Source: CAVIQK01 sp964613035 (lineage in GTDB: Bacteria; Bacillota; Clostridia; Christensenellales; DTU072). From it: a stretch of DNA of 64,000 nucleotides. The position numbers and the translations under genes were made by a program. This document shows, piece by piece, positions 8,895 to 18,400 of the stretch; the first letter of the stretch is position 1, and every line of letters begins with the position of its first letter. Location of the stretch: positions 1 to 64,000 of the forward strand of contig CAZTFQ010000007.1 in assembly GCA_964613035.1 (NCBI GenBank), read 5' to 3'. The notes under the pieces were generated by a model. The model saw nothing but the letters and a program-made list of their open reading frames with translations, ran no database searches and was not told the origin of the DNA.

Positions 8895-8952
8895 ATAAAA
8901 ACGGCTCTCTTCGGGGATTGATATTGAAATTGATTTTCGGAAATATTACAAT
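8895..8952 (+). promoter_or_regulatory. Sigma-A promoter of the 9044-29577 operon, near-copy of the promoter at 547-604
   Basis: The -35 is TTGAAA (8924-8929), the spacer is 17 bases and the -10 is TACAAT (8947-8952). Upstream, ATAAAAACGGCT (8895-8906) and TTCGGGG (8910-8916) repeat the element seen at 547-570. Identity extends through the spacer (GATATTGAAAT), so it exceeds simple promoter resemblance. Confidence 0.8.
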
Positions 8953-8989
8953 GGCTATGCCGATACTGTCGAGTAGTATCGGATAGGCC
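8953..8989 (+). promoter_or_regulatory. 5'-terminal stem-loop in the leader of the 9044 operon
   Basis: CCGATACT (8960-8967), a 7-base loop, and AGTATCGG (8975-8982) form a perfect 8-bp stem. It is extended with bulges by GGCTAT (8953-8958) and ATAGGCC (8983-8989). The predicted transcription start is about 8959, so the RNA would begin with this hairpin. There is no T run, so it is not a terminator. A stabilising or operator role is inference. Confidence 0.6.
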
Positions 8990-9043
8990 GCCGTCGGAGC
9001 GGTCGGTACAATGAAAAAGCAATCAAAACAAGGAGTGTGTTAA

Positions 9044-10942
9044 ATGAAAAAGAATTATCTTACCAAGATTCTGGCGCTGATAGTCTTAATCGCGATCTGC
9101 GTGGGCGTACTGTATGCTTGCGACGGCGGTACTTTCAGCGGCAAGACCGAACTTTCTTTCTGGGTATACGGAGACAAGGAAGAATTGGCTCTGTATAAAA
9201 CGATGACCGACAAATTCAACGAAACGTACGGTGCGGAACACAACATCCATGTCAACGTCTCTCAGAAGCCCGCGGGCGGTTATGCGGATCAGGTTAAGCT
9301 GTACGCGACCTCCAAGTCCGGTCCGGACGTTTTCTTCACCTATGAAGACGTCTTCAAATCTTGGGTCAATATGGGTATCCTTGCCGATATGACGGACGAG
9401 CTTAACGCCGCCGCGGAAAAAATCGACATCAGCGATATCTACGAGACCGTCGTCTCCCGTATGCGTTACAACATCAACACCAATACTTCCAATGCGGACG
9501 ATCCCCTCTACGGTCTTCCTCTGGACACCAAGCCCAGCGCGCTCTATTACAACGAGAGCTTCTTTAAGCAACTCGGTATCATCGTAATAAGCGTGGACGA
9601 AGAAAACATGGACGCCTGGAACAGAGGCGAAATCGCCGACAACAGAGGTCAGTGGAAAAAAGACATTACCAAATTGGCAAACATCACAGTCCCCAAGAAA
9701 GGATATTACAGAAGCGAAAAGCCCTACGCGGCAAGCGACGACAACTGGAGCGAGTGGTCTGTTCCGGATAAAGACGAAATACTCGTCTTCAACAACAGAA
9801 TCGCCCTCAACTGGGACGAACTGGAAGACCTCGCTCGTCTTTTCACTCCCGAGCATAACCCTGCGGCAGCCGCTCTGGTCGGCTCCGACGGATACGGATT
9901 TTTCACCGAGTGGTGGTTTAACTACGGCTGGAGCGTAGGCGGCGACTGCCTGACCGACTTGTCAGGTAGCGGCGACTGGAACTTCTCCCTCCTCGACTAC
10001 ACCGCCAACTACATCGTCGCCGACGGCAAGACTTACGTAGGCGTGTACTCCGGCACCACTTATAATGCAGGAGAGACTCTCTCCCTTAACGATAAACTGG
10101 CTCTTAGCAACGGCAAATACGTCGTCGCGGACAACGTAGGCGGTTATCACGAAAAGGATTCCGCTTCCGCAACCCTTACTAACAGCGAACTCGACGGAGA
10201 AGGCGCACTCGGCATCCGTCAGGCTGTCATCGACGCCGCCGACGAGGGCATCCTCAACGAGCTCCCCTCCACCAGAGAGGCATTCACCAGATATCTGAAA
10301 CTCGGCGCGACCGGTAACGCAAATATAGAAGGAGAAGGCGGACTCAACGTTTGCCCCAACCCCAACGTATTCAGCAACCGTACTCGTACCAACTATTTCT
10401 ATTCCGGCAAGCTCGCCATGCTGGTAGAATATTCCGCCTATATGTCGGCTATCTCCGAACAGATGGAAGCTCACGGCTGGGAATGGGACGTCGCTCCTCT
10501 CGCGGTCTATAAGCGATACGAAGATCCCTCCGACCCCGACTGCGACACCGTCGTAGCCAGAGGTAAGGTTGCAGGACAATCCAACTCCAAGGCAATGGTT
10601 TCCAGAGAAAACTCCAAAAACAAAGACGCCGCAGCAGAATTCATGGCGTGGATGGCTAGCCGTCAGGGACAGGCAATCGCCGCGGAAAACGGTTTCTTCA
10701 CCAATCAGCTCGACCTCGTCAAAGACATCAAGTTCAAGGGCTACGCTCCCAAGAACGTTAAAGTCTTCGGAGAAGCGATGAGCTTCGAGGGCCCCGGCGA
10801 CTGGTGGTATATGAAGGACTACGAATGGATCAACATCTGGGCTATACCGCTCAATTCCAACGTCCGTAACGGTAATATGACCTATAACGATTGGAAAAAA
10901 GACGCAATCAAAGATACCAACAACAGATTGCTCTCATACTAG
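9044..10942 (+). CDS. Sugar-binding lipoprotein of an ABC importer (family 1 solute-binding)
   Basis: 632 residues. It has a lipoprotein signal with a hydrophobic core and lipobox LYAC, so it is anchored outside the membrane. The mature part starts with the typical family 1 pattern ELSFWVYGDKEELALYKTM and then SGPDVFFTYED; near the C-terminus EFMAWMASRQGQAIAAENGFF is typical of maltose-type binding proteins. It is about 200 residues longer than most family members. The extra material lies in the middle (about residues 300-400) and includes GDWNFSLLDYTANYIVADGKTY-like beta-rich sequence. It is first in the long operon and directly upstream of two MalF/MalG-type permeases. The substrate is unknown; context suggests a large or branched oligosaccharide. 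Confidence 0.9.
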   Translation: MKKNYLTKILALIVLIAICVGVLYACDGGTFSGKTELSFWVYGDKEELALYKTMTDKFNETYGAEHNIHVNVSQKPAGGYADQVKLYATSKSGPDVFFTYEDVFKSWVNMGILADMTDELNAAAEKIDISDIYETVVSRMRYNINTNTSNADDPLYGLPLDTKPSALYYNESFFKQLGIIVISVDEENMDAWNRGEIADNRGQWKKDITKLANITVPKKGYYRSEKPYAASDDNWSEWSVPDKDEILVFNNRIALNWDELEDLARLFTPEHNPAAAALVGSDGYGFFTEWWFNYGWSVGGDCLTDLSGSGDWNFSLLDYTANYIVADGKTYVGVYSGTTYNAGETLSLNDKLALSNGKYVVADNVGGYHEKDSASATLTNSELDGEGALGIRQAVIDAADEGILNELPSTREAFTRYLKLGATGNANIEGEGGLNVCPNPNVFSNRTRTNYFYSGKLAMLVEYSAYMSAISEQMEAHGWEWDVAPLAVYKRYEDPSDPDCDTVVARGKVAGQSNSKAMVSRENSKNKDAAAEFMAWMASRQGQAIAAENGFFTNQLDLVKDIKFKGYAPKNVKVFGEAMSFEGPGDWWYMKDYEWINIWAIPLNSNVRNGNMTYNDWKKDAIKDTNNRLLSY

Positions 10943-10999
10943 AATTAACAACTATTCTGAAAAAGTGCCAACTAGCGCATAACTATAAGAGGAACTAAA

Positions 11000-12139
11000 A
11001 TGTATTTACTGATAGGAATATTCGTCGCGTTGCATTTGTTGTCGGTCTTCATCAACTGGGACGAGGCAGAGAAAAACGGCGATAAAAAGATACTCTGGAT
11101 GTTACTCGGACTCGTCTTCGGGATGTTCAGCGTAATCGCGTATAAAATCATGATGCTGGCGAGGAAGAAGAAAAACGCTCCTCGCCTCGCCGGCAGAAGC
11201 AGAAAGAAACTGACCCGCGAGGCTCTCAAAGAGGACCTGACGGGTACCGCCATGGCGTCTCTTCCTTTCATCGGCTTCTTATGCTTCGTACTTATTCCTA
11301 CGGCGATATCCCTCGTAATGAGCTTATTCGAACTGCATTCTTACGATATTTCCAAGGCGACTTTCGTAGGATTTCAGAATTTCAATACTTTAATTTTCGA
11401 AGAACCTTCCGGGAGCAAATACGTCCCGGAAATGGTCAATAAAGCTTTCGTCAACACTCTGACGTACTGTATCAGCGTGCCGCTCAGAATAGTGGTGACC
11501 GTATTCATCGCCAATCTTATGGCTAAGCCTATCCGCAAGTGCGTCAGCGCGCCCGTCAGAATAATATTGTTTCTCCCGTCGCTGTGCTCTTCCGTAGGCG
11601 TCACTCTGATGTGGCAGTGGATACTCCAAGCCGACTACGGCGTCATCAACGTCGTCCTCGGCGCGCTGGGACTTAAAAAGGTCAACTTCATGGGCGACCC
11701 CGACTGGTTCTGGTTCAGCGTTAACTTGATGGTGCTGTGGATGAGAGCGACCAATATAGTCAATCTTCAGGCGGCTCTCGCCAACGTCTCCGAGAGCTCC
11801 ATCGAGGCGGCTAAGATAGACGGCGCGTCCAAGAGACAGATCTTCTGGAAGATTACCTTGCCGTCCATTACGCCAACGCTCTTCTACGTGGTTACTATGG
11901 ACCTCATCGCCGCTCTCCAGGAGTCCGGTATAATGCAATTCGTTACGACCAACGGCGTCGGTCCCGACTTCAAGGCGGTCACGTTGAGTTACTACGTATA
12001 TCGTATGGCGTTCACCTCTATAGCGACGGACGGTCTGGGACTGGGCTGCGCGCTGGCACTGATGATGGCTATATTCATCATTACTCTTAACAAGCTCAAC
12101 TTCCGTCTGGGCGACAGATGGGTCAGCTACGACGTATAA
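11000..12139 (+). CDS. ABC sugar importer permease, MalF-like
   Basis: 379 residues, longer than the usual 290-310. The extra N-terminal part (residues 1-75) has two hydrophobic segments and a basic loop ARKKKNAPRL before the normal permease core. The core carries the EAA loop, EAAKIDGASKRQIFWKITLP (about residues 270-290), which contacts the ATPase. Typical six core membrane helices follow. Ribosome site AAGAGGAA precedes ATG. It pairs with the permease at 12150 and the binding protein at 9044. Confidence 0.93.
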   Translation: MYLLIGIFVALHLLSVFINWDEAEKNGDKKILWMLLGLVFGMFSVIAYKIMMLARKKKNAPRLAGRSRKKLTREALKEDLTGTAMASLPFIGFLCFVLIPTAISLVMSLFELHSYDISKATFVGFQNFNTLIFEEPSGSKYVPEMVNKAFVNTLTYCISVPLRIVVTVFIANLMAKPIRKCVSAPVRIILFLPSLCSSVGVTLMWQWILQADYGVINVVLGALGLKKVNFMGDPDWFWFSVNLMVLWMRATNIVNLQAALANVSESSIEAAKIDGASKRQIFWKITLPSITPTLFYVVTMDLIAALQESGIMQFVTTNGVGPDFKAVTLSYYVYRMAFTSIATDGLGLGCALALMMAIFIITLNKLNFRLGDRWVSYDV

Positions 12140-12149
12140 GGAGAGTACC

Positions 12150-13175
12150 ATGAACGCAAAAGTAAAAGCAGTATTCAGTACAATCTCCTCAAAACTGAAA
12201 TGCGCCCTCGTCGCGACGGGCGAATTTCTGCTGAAAGTCAAAACCAAAGTCGTAGGATTGCTTAAAAAAGATAAAAATCAATTCTCGCCGGAAGAGCTCC
12301 ATAAGCACGGCAGAGTATCTATGAGAAGGAAGCATAAGCTCAACGCGGCTTCTCCTATGGACTATATTCTCGCTATCCTTATAGGTCTCATCGTACTGGC
12401 TCCGTTCTATATATTGATTATTACGTCCCTTATGACCGAGCAGGAATCCAACTACGCGGAGTTCCACTGGTGGCCTCAGATGGGCGCTACCCTCAAGTCG
12501 TATTACGAAGTACTCTTCACCAGTACGGGCGACGCGTCGGTCCTTTCGGGACTGATGAACACCTTCCTTATATACATCCCCGCCGTTACGGTAGGAATTC
12601 TTTCTTCCGCCATGGCGGCGTACGCCTTCGCCAAGATAAGGTTCAGAGCGTCCAAGTTTATGTTCAGCGTATTGATGTTCACGATGATGTTCCCCAACGT
12701 CATGAACATGGTCGCGTCCTTCCTTATATTCGATACCATCGGCTGGATTAACACGCCTCTGCCGTTGATGATACCCGAGATGCTCGGTAACGTCAGCGCG
12801 ATGTTCTTCTTCCGACAATATTTCCTGTCCGTACCGGACGTTATGATAAGTGCCGCCAAGGTAGACGGCGCGGGGCAGTTCAGAATATTCACTCAGATAG
12901 CCCTGCCTATAGCCAAGCCGGTCCTTCTCGCTCAATGGATATTCAGATTCATGGCAGGTTACAACGACTACATGAATCCGCTCATTTATTTGCAGGACGC
13001 CAGGATGTACACCGTCCAGCTGTCTCTTGCATTCTTCGTCGACCCCTATACGCAGAACTGGCCTCTACGTATGGCGGGCGTCGTCGTATCGCTCATCCCG
13101 ATGCTCATCATATATGCCTTCGCCCAAAAATACATAACCCAGGGGATGGCTATCACGTCGGGTCTTAAGGACTGA
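12150..13175 (+). CDS. ABC sugar importer permease, MalG-like
   Basis: 341 residues. About 70 cytoplasmic, basic residues precede the first membrane helix (LAILIGLIVLAPFYILIITSL). The EAA loop is SAAKVDGAGQFRIFTQIALP, and the C-terminus ends in ITQGMAITSGLKD, very typical of CUT1-family MalG/AraQ-type permeases. The start is 10 bases after the upstream permease stop, with AAGGAGAG before ATG. Together the two permeases form the heterodimeric channel. The only ATPase in the operon is at 22160. Confidence 0.94.
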   Translation: MNAKVKAVFSTISSKLKCALVATGEFLLKVKTKVVGLLKKDKNQFSPEELHKHGRVSMRRKHKLNAASPMDYILAILIGLIVLAPFYILIITSLMTEQESNYAEFHWWPQMGATLKSYYEVLFTSTGDASVLSGLMNTFLIYIPAVTVGILSSAMAAYAFAKIRFRASKFMFSVLMFTMMFPNVMNMVASFLIFDTIGWINTPLPLMIPEMLGNVSAMFFFRQYFLSVPDVMISAAKVDGAGQFRIFTQIALPIAKPVLLAQWIFRFMAGYNDYMNPLIYLQDARMYTVQLSLAFFVDPYTQNWPLRMAGVVVSLIPMLIIYAFAQKYITQGMAITSGLKD

Positions 13176-13195
13176 TATATAATATTACGTTTTCT

Positions 13196-13215
13196 AATAC
13201 TTCCCGGGGGGTATT
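13196..13215 (+). other. Intercistronic hairpin between permease and GH43 gene
   Basis: AATACTTCCC (13196-13205) followed by GGGGGGTATT (13206-13215) can pair over about eight bases with a 4-base loop. No T run follows, so termination is unlikely. It may mark an mRNA processing or stability boundary between transport genes and downstream surface-protein genes. Confidence 0.45.
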
Positions 13216-13244
13216 GAAGATAATACACCACAAGGAGGCTATTT

Positions 13245-15395
13245 ATGAAAAAACTCAAAACGTTATCGATAATTATCGTATGTGCGATATGCGTCCTGAC
13301 GATGATCGTTGTCGCCGGTTGCGACGACAGTGACGGTTATGTGAAGGGTTTCGCGCTGGCGCACTACGATGCCGCCGCGGAAGACGGCGCGCTGGACAGC
13401 AAGTATTTTTATCGTAACGACCTCAACGTAATCGGAGGCGACGCGGATATAGAATACGTGCCGATCGAGCGCGATCCCGTATATGGCGGATATTATTATC
13501 TGTACACTTCCGACAACGTTGCCAACAGTATCAACGACTATTGGAAAGAAGGTCAACCTCACACGGCTACTACGAGAGAAGAAGCCGGCTTGAATCTCGA
13601 GTACAGACTCGTCACGACGTGCCTTCGTTCCAAGGACCTCAACGATTGGGAACTGTGTGGCGGCGTGGACGGAGAATTCGCCGTGTATCTGGAAGCCGAC
13701 AGCTGGATCGAGAGACACTGCTGGGCACCGGAAGTCATCTACGACGAGAAGACCGAGAAGTATTATATGTACTTCAATGCCATGAGTTACGACAACTTCG
13801 ACGCAATCGACGAAGAAACTCAATACGGCAACCGTTCAGAGTTTTATTACGATACGTTCTATATGTGCATAATGGAATCCGATACCCCCGTCGGACCCTT
13901 CAAGCAGGTAGAGAGCGAGTCTTATTACGCGGGGCTCGAGTACGACGATATGAACGACGCCCAAAAGGCGACCTACGACGAGACCGGAAAACTCAGCAAC
14001 CTTAACGGAAAAATTTTAACTCACCGCAATCCTTCGGTGAACTTCACTTACGACCTCGGAGTAGAGGGAGAAGTTTTCTCCGTTATCGACTTCAGTCCTT
14101 TCTTCGACGACGACGGCACTCTGTATATGTCGTTTGTCCGTCATATCTCCGGCGGCCACGACCACAACTGTCTGTGGATAATGAGGATGAAGGACATGGT
14201 TACGCCCGATTTCGATACGCTGACCTTGGTAGGAAAATGTAATTACGAATACGTAACCGACGAGAACGTAGGCGATACCGCTTCCGAGAGAATCGACGAG
14301 TCCGCCTATACGCTTCACAATTGTTTTGCCATCCCCTCGACCGCGGACTACGCGCAGGACGTCAAAGCCACTCTGGAGTCTACCGCGATATCGGAGGACG
14401 GATACTATCACATTCAGGGTGAAGACGGCGTAGAGCAGTGGGAGAAGAAAGGCGACACTTGGAACAAAGTCGGCTGGTCCAACGAAGGGACCGTCAACGA
14501 AGGACCTCATATGTGGAAAGTCGGCGACAGGTATCTGTATATGTATTCCCCCAGAGGATATTCCGACCAGAATTACGACGCCTCTCAGGCATACAGCGAC
14601 GACGGACCGCTCGGACCGTATCACAAGCTGCCCTCCATGCCCGGCGCCGTTATGAGCAGAGGTTTCAACGACTACGTCAATCAACATATGTCCGGTACGG
14701 GTCACCACGCCATAGTGGAAGTGGAAGGCGAGTTGTACTGCATTTACTACGCGCACTCGAATCCCTTCGACGGTTCCAGCTCGACCTATGACGGCAGATT
14801 CTATGCCTTCGACAAGCTGGTAGTGATAGAAGACGCGACTTACGGCAAGCTGCTCGCAGGTCTCGGACCCACACAGACCGTCCAAGCCAAGCCCGCTTCT
14901 TATACGGGACTGCACAACGTCGCGCCCAAGGCAACCGTCAGCGCGACCAACTGCGACAAAGATACCCTCAAGTATCTCAACGACGATTTCTTCGTGTGTC
15001 ACGAATATTTCGCCGACAGAGAATTCGTTGCCAACGGCAAGACGACCATCACGATGAAGTTCGACACGCCGGTAGCGATTTCCGCAATAATGATTTACAA
15101 CACCCTCGACTATCAATCGGCGTTTTCTAAGATAGACTCAATTCAGTTTACTCTGTCGGAAGCCGCCGCTTGGATGGACGACGCGCATAAAGAGCTCAGA
15201 GATTGCTATATCGAAAACGTCGGTTTCAGCTCCGACTACGTCGATACCGAGATGCGCAAGATAAGCACGGGCGCGGCATCGGTCGTTTCGTTCAACGAAA
15301 TAACCGTCAGCGAAATCAAAATCACGATTTCCGCTAAGATAAGCGACACTTCCGAGACCATCAAAGTCTCCGATATCGTAGTGCTGGGTAAATAG
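13245..15395 (+). CDS. Secreted GH43-type glycoside hydrolase lipoprotein
   Basis: 716 residues with a lipoprotein signal (lipobox VAGC). A five-bladed propeller of GH43 type is indicated by RDPVYGGYYYLY (general base Asp at about 77), CWAPEVIYDEKTEKYYMYF, VIDFSPFFDDDGTLYMSF (pKa-modulating Asp) and the general acid Glu in NEGPHMWKVGDRYLYMYS (E419). The last roughly 150 residues look like a discoidin/F5-F8 type C beta-sandwich (ITMKFDTPVAISAIMIYN), a likely carbohydrate-binding module. GH43 enzymes release arabinofuranose, xylose or galactose; the activity cannot be assigned here. It lies in the importer operon, consistent with trimming the ligand at the cell surface. Ribosome site CAAGGAGG precedes ATG. 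Confidence 0.85.
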   Translation: MKKLKTLSIIIVCAICVLTMIVVAGCDDSDGYVKGFALAHYDAAAEDGALDSKYFYRNDLNVIGGDADIEYVPIERDPVYGGYYYLYTSDNVANSINDYWKEGQPHTATTREEAGLNLEYRLVTTCLRSKDLNDWELCGGVDGEFAVYLEADSWIERHCWAPEVIYDEKTEKYYMYFNAMSYDNFDAIDEETQYGNRSEFYYDTFYMCIMESDTPVGPFKQVESESYYAGLEYDDMNDAQKATYDETGKLSNLNGKILTHRNPSVNFTYDLGVEGEVFSVIDFSPFFDDDGTLYMSFVRHISGGHDHNCLWIMRMKDMVTPDFDTLTLVGKCNYEYVTDENVGDTASERIDESAYTLHNCFAIPSTADYAQDVKATLESTAISEDGYYHIQGEDGVEQWEKKGDTWNKVGWSNEGTVNEGPHMWKVGDRYLYMYSPRGYSDQNYDASQAYSDDGPLGPYHKLPSMPGAVMSRGFNDYVNQHMSGTGHHAIVEVEGELYCIYYAHSNPFDGSSSTYDGRFYAFDKLVVIEDATYGKLLAGLGPTQTVQAKPASYTGLHNVAPKATVSATNCDKDTLKYLNDDFFVCHEYFADREFVANGKTTITMKFDTPVAISAIMIYNTLDYQSAFSKIDSIQFTLSEAAAWMDDAHKELRDCYIENVGFSSDYVDTEMRKISTGAASVVSFNEITVSEIKITISAKISDTSETIKVSDIVVLGK

Positions 15396-15406
15396 GGGTG
15401 AATAAT

Positions 15407-18400
15407 ATGAAAAAAATAGGTAATAGATTATTTTTCGTAATAGCCGTTATACTGGTGGTAGCGTTCGCGATAGTCTGTTTCGCAGGCTGCAACGACGACC
15501 CCGATGCCGGCAAAGTAGAATATGACAACGAGTACGAATGGGAGTACGACCGCGAGTTTCAGGGAGAACCCGACGAGGGTATGAACATAGACGGCGTGCT
15601 GGACGAGGACGTATGGAAAGACAGTAATCGTAAATGGTTGACTTTCTCCGAAAAGGGCGCCACAGTCTCGTACACTTCTTACTTCACGCAGAAGGGTCTC
15701 TATCTGGCTTCGACCGTAACCGACCCCAATCTGACTTGGACCGCGCGTCTCAATTTCAACGACGCCACGGCTCTCAACTCCGCGTTTTGCTATCTGATTA
15801 CGTCGGAAAACGTCGAGACGCTCCAGATGTTCACTCTGTACAGATTCGCTTTCGACAGTAAGAACAAAGCGTCCCGCGAGCAGACTCCTTTCGCGGCAAA
15901 AGCCGTCACCGACGGAGATATAGAAGCAGGTGAAGCGACCGTGATGACGGGTGAGTTTTTTGCGACTTGGGACGACCTCAATATGGAAGTCAGCGAAGAG
16001 ACCGGCATGCCTAATCTGGTCAACGTCATTCCCAAGTACAGAGTAGTGGTCGATACTGACGACAATACCGCCAACAAATGGATTATGCCGCTCTTCGCGG
16101 AAGAATACAGACTACATTGTTATTCTCGTTTTAACGAGAACGGTTACATGAACGTCGACGCGGAAGACGCCGTATGGGGCAACGCCGCCAACGGTATTTC
16201 CAAGTCCGACGGCTGGTCGATATCCGAAGACGATCCCACCGTCGTTACGTCCGATAAGGCTCACAGCCAAGGTATCTTCTTGACCGACAAGCGTTCCGAC
16301 AGATATATCTACAGCGTCGATATGCAACTGGTCGACGGAATAGCCGGCGTAGACGGCTCCGACGGTATTTTCCGTGCGGGTATCGCCACGATGTGCGAGA
16401 ACAGTAACGATTTCACTACGCTCCTCGTCGAAGGAAAAGGTCTCGAGAACAATCAGCTCAGAATGTATCGCCTGAAAATCGGTCCTTGGGAATATACCAA
16501 TGCCGTCAATCAGAAGCTTTCTTCCGAGTATAATTTCGAAGAGAGAAACCAAACAGTCACTCTTAAAGTTATAAAAGACGGCGCCAATTTCTACTACTTC
16601 GCGGAAGGCGAGCTGATATACTTCAATACGGAAGAAGACCTCGCGGGCGAGTGCTGCCCCGGCGTATATACGCTGAGCACCGAGGCGACTTTCTCCAATC
16701 CTCAATTCACGGACTTCTCCGACAACGCGGAAGAACTCCGCAGAATGATTAGCGAATACGTCTATCTGATCGACGCTCCCGCAAGCATATCCGGCGGAAA
16801 GGTAGAAGTAGACAACACCGCTATCGACAAAAACGATACCAATAAGACCGTTACTATTACGATTAAACCCAACAACGGCTACGTTTTGAGTTCCTTCACC
16901 GTCAACGACGAAGATAAGTTCGATTACGTGGTCGAGAATATCGACAACGGTCTGTTGACTCTGGAAGTCGACGAGAGTATCGCTATCGATGCTGAATTCA
17001 CGCGTTTTGACAGAGGCAACGAAGTCGTCAAGATCCGCGGTACCGTCTATTCCAGCAACGGAACGGGAGTCCTCGGCGGAGCCAAAATCAAAGCGTACGA
17101 TTTAAGCAATCCTCTCTTCTGCTACGATATGGGTACCAACACCCAGGGCAGATTCGAGCTGTCTTTCCTTAAGCCTCAAGATTCCGCTTACGTGATCGGC
17201 GACAAAGAATACGTCGTCGGTTCCGAGTACGTAGTCATGGTCAGCTTCGAAGACGGCGGATTCCCCGTTGTCAAGAATTTCAGTGCAAATTCGGCGGACG
17301 CCAACGGTATCATCGAGTATAGTTTTAACACAGAAAGCACCTACGATATAGTCGGCGACAAGCCCGCGTATGAAGAATTCAATATGGACGGCTCGTACAC
17401 CGCGACCGCCACTGCAATCGACAATACGGCGATCTTCATCAATAATTCATCGGAAATTCAAGGTAAAAACTGGACCGCTTCCGTCAACGTCAGGACTTCT
17501 ACCATGACCATCTGGCAGGTATACGGCGTTGCAGTCAAATACGCCGACGGACAATATATGATTCTCGGTCCCTCTCAGAGAGGTTCTGCAAGCTGGGTAC
17601 AGGTAATACCCGTCGTTAACGGCAGTCACAAAGGATTCTACGATGCGACCAATAGCGATATGTCCGCAGTAATCGCTTCCTATACGGACGAAGAGAACCT
17701 CAACGTCAAAGTAACGTACTATGAATCCGAGTATTACGTATACCTCAACGACGTCCTCTTCCGTATATTCAGTGCGGCAGAGCTCGGAGTGGGAGAATAC
17801 GGCGAGCCGATAGAAGTCGGCTTCGGTTTCAGACTGGACGACAGTCTGCCTAAGAGCGTCACGCTCTCCGATTGGGGATACGAAATAGACGTAGAGGCGC
17901 CCGTAGTGCCCGCAGGCAACAGTCTCGAGCTGATGGGTATTATGCCTGCGTCTCAACAGTTTAACGATGACGGTTCTTACACCGCGACCGCCGAGGCAAT
18001 TACAACTACGGCACTTTTGATTAAAGATTCCGCAGAAATAGCCGGCAAGAGCTGGACGGCTTCCGTCAACATCAAGACTTCAACCATGACCATTTGGCAG
18101 GTGTTCGGCGTCGCAGTCAAATACTCTAACGGCGACTACGCCATCATCGGACCTTCTCAGAGAGGTTCTGCAGGCTGGACCCAGATAATACCCGTTGTCA
18201 ACGGCATTCATAAGGGATTCTACGATTCTACCAATATCAATATGACGGGCGTGCTCGGTTCCTATTTAGCTCAAGAAAACCTCAGCGTAAAAGTGACCTA
18301 CTACGGAGCCAAGTATTACGTGTACCTCAACGACGTACTCTTCCGTATCTTCACTACGACGGAAATGGGTGTAGCCGGATCCGGCGAGCCGATAGAAGTG

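Noticed and set aside
14016..15116. Long minus-strand open frame inside the GH43 gene
   Set aside because: Low-complexity Val/Arg/Gly-rich translation typical of an antisense frame; the GH43 motifs fix the coding strand.
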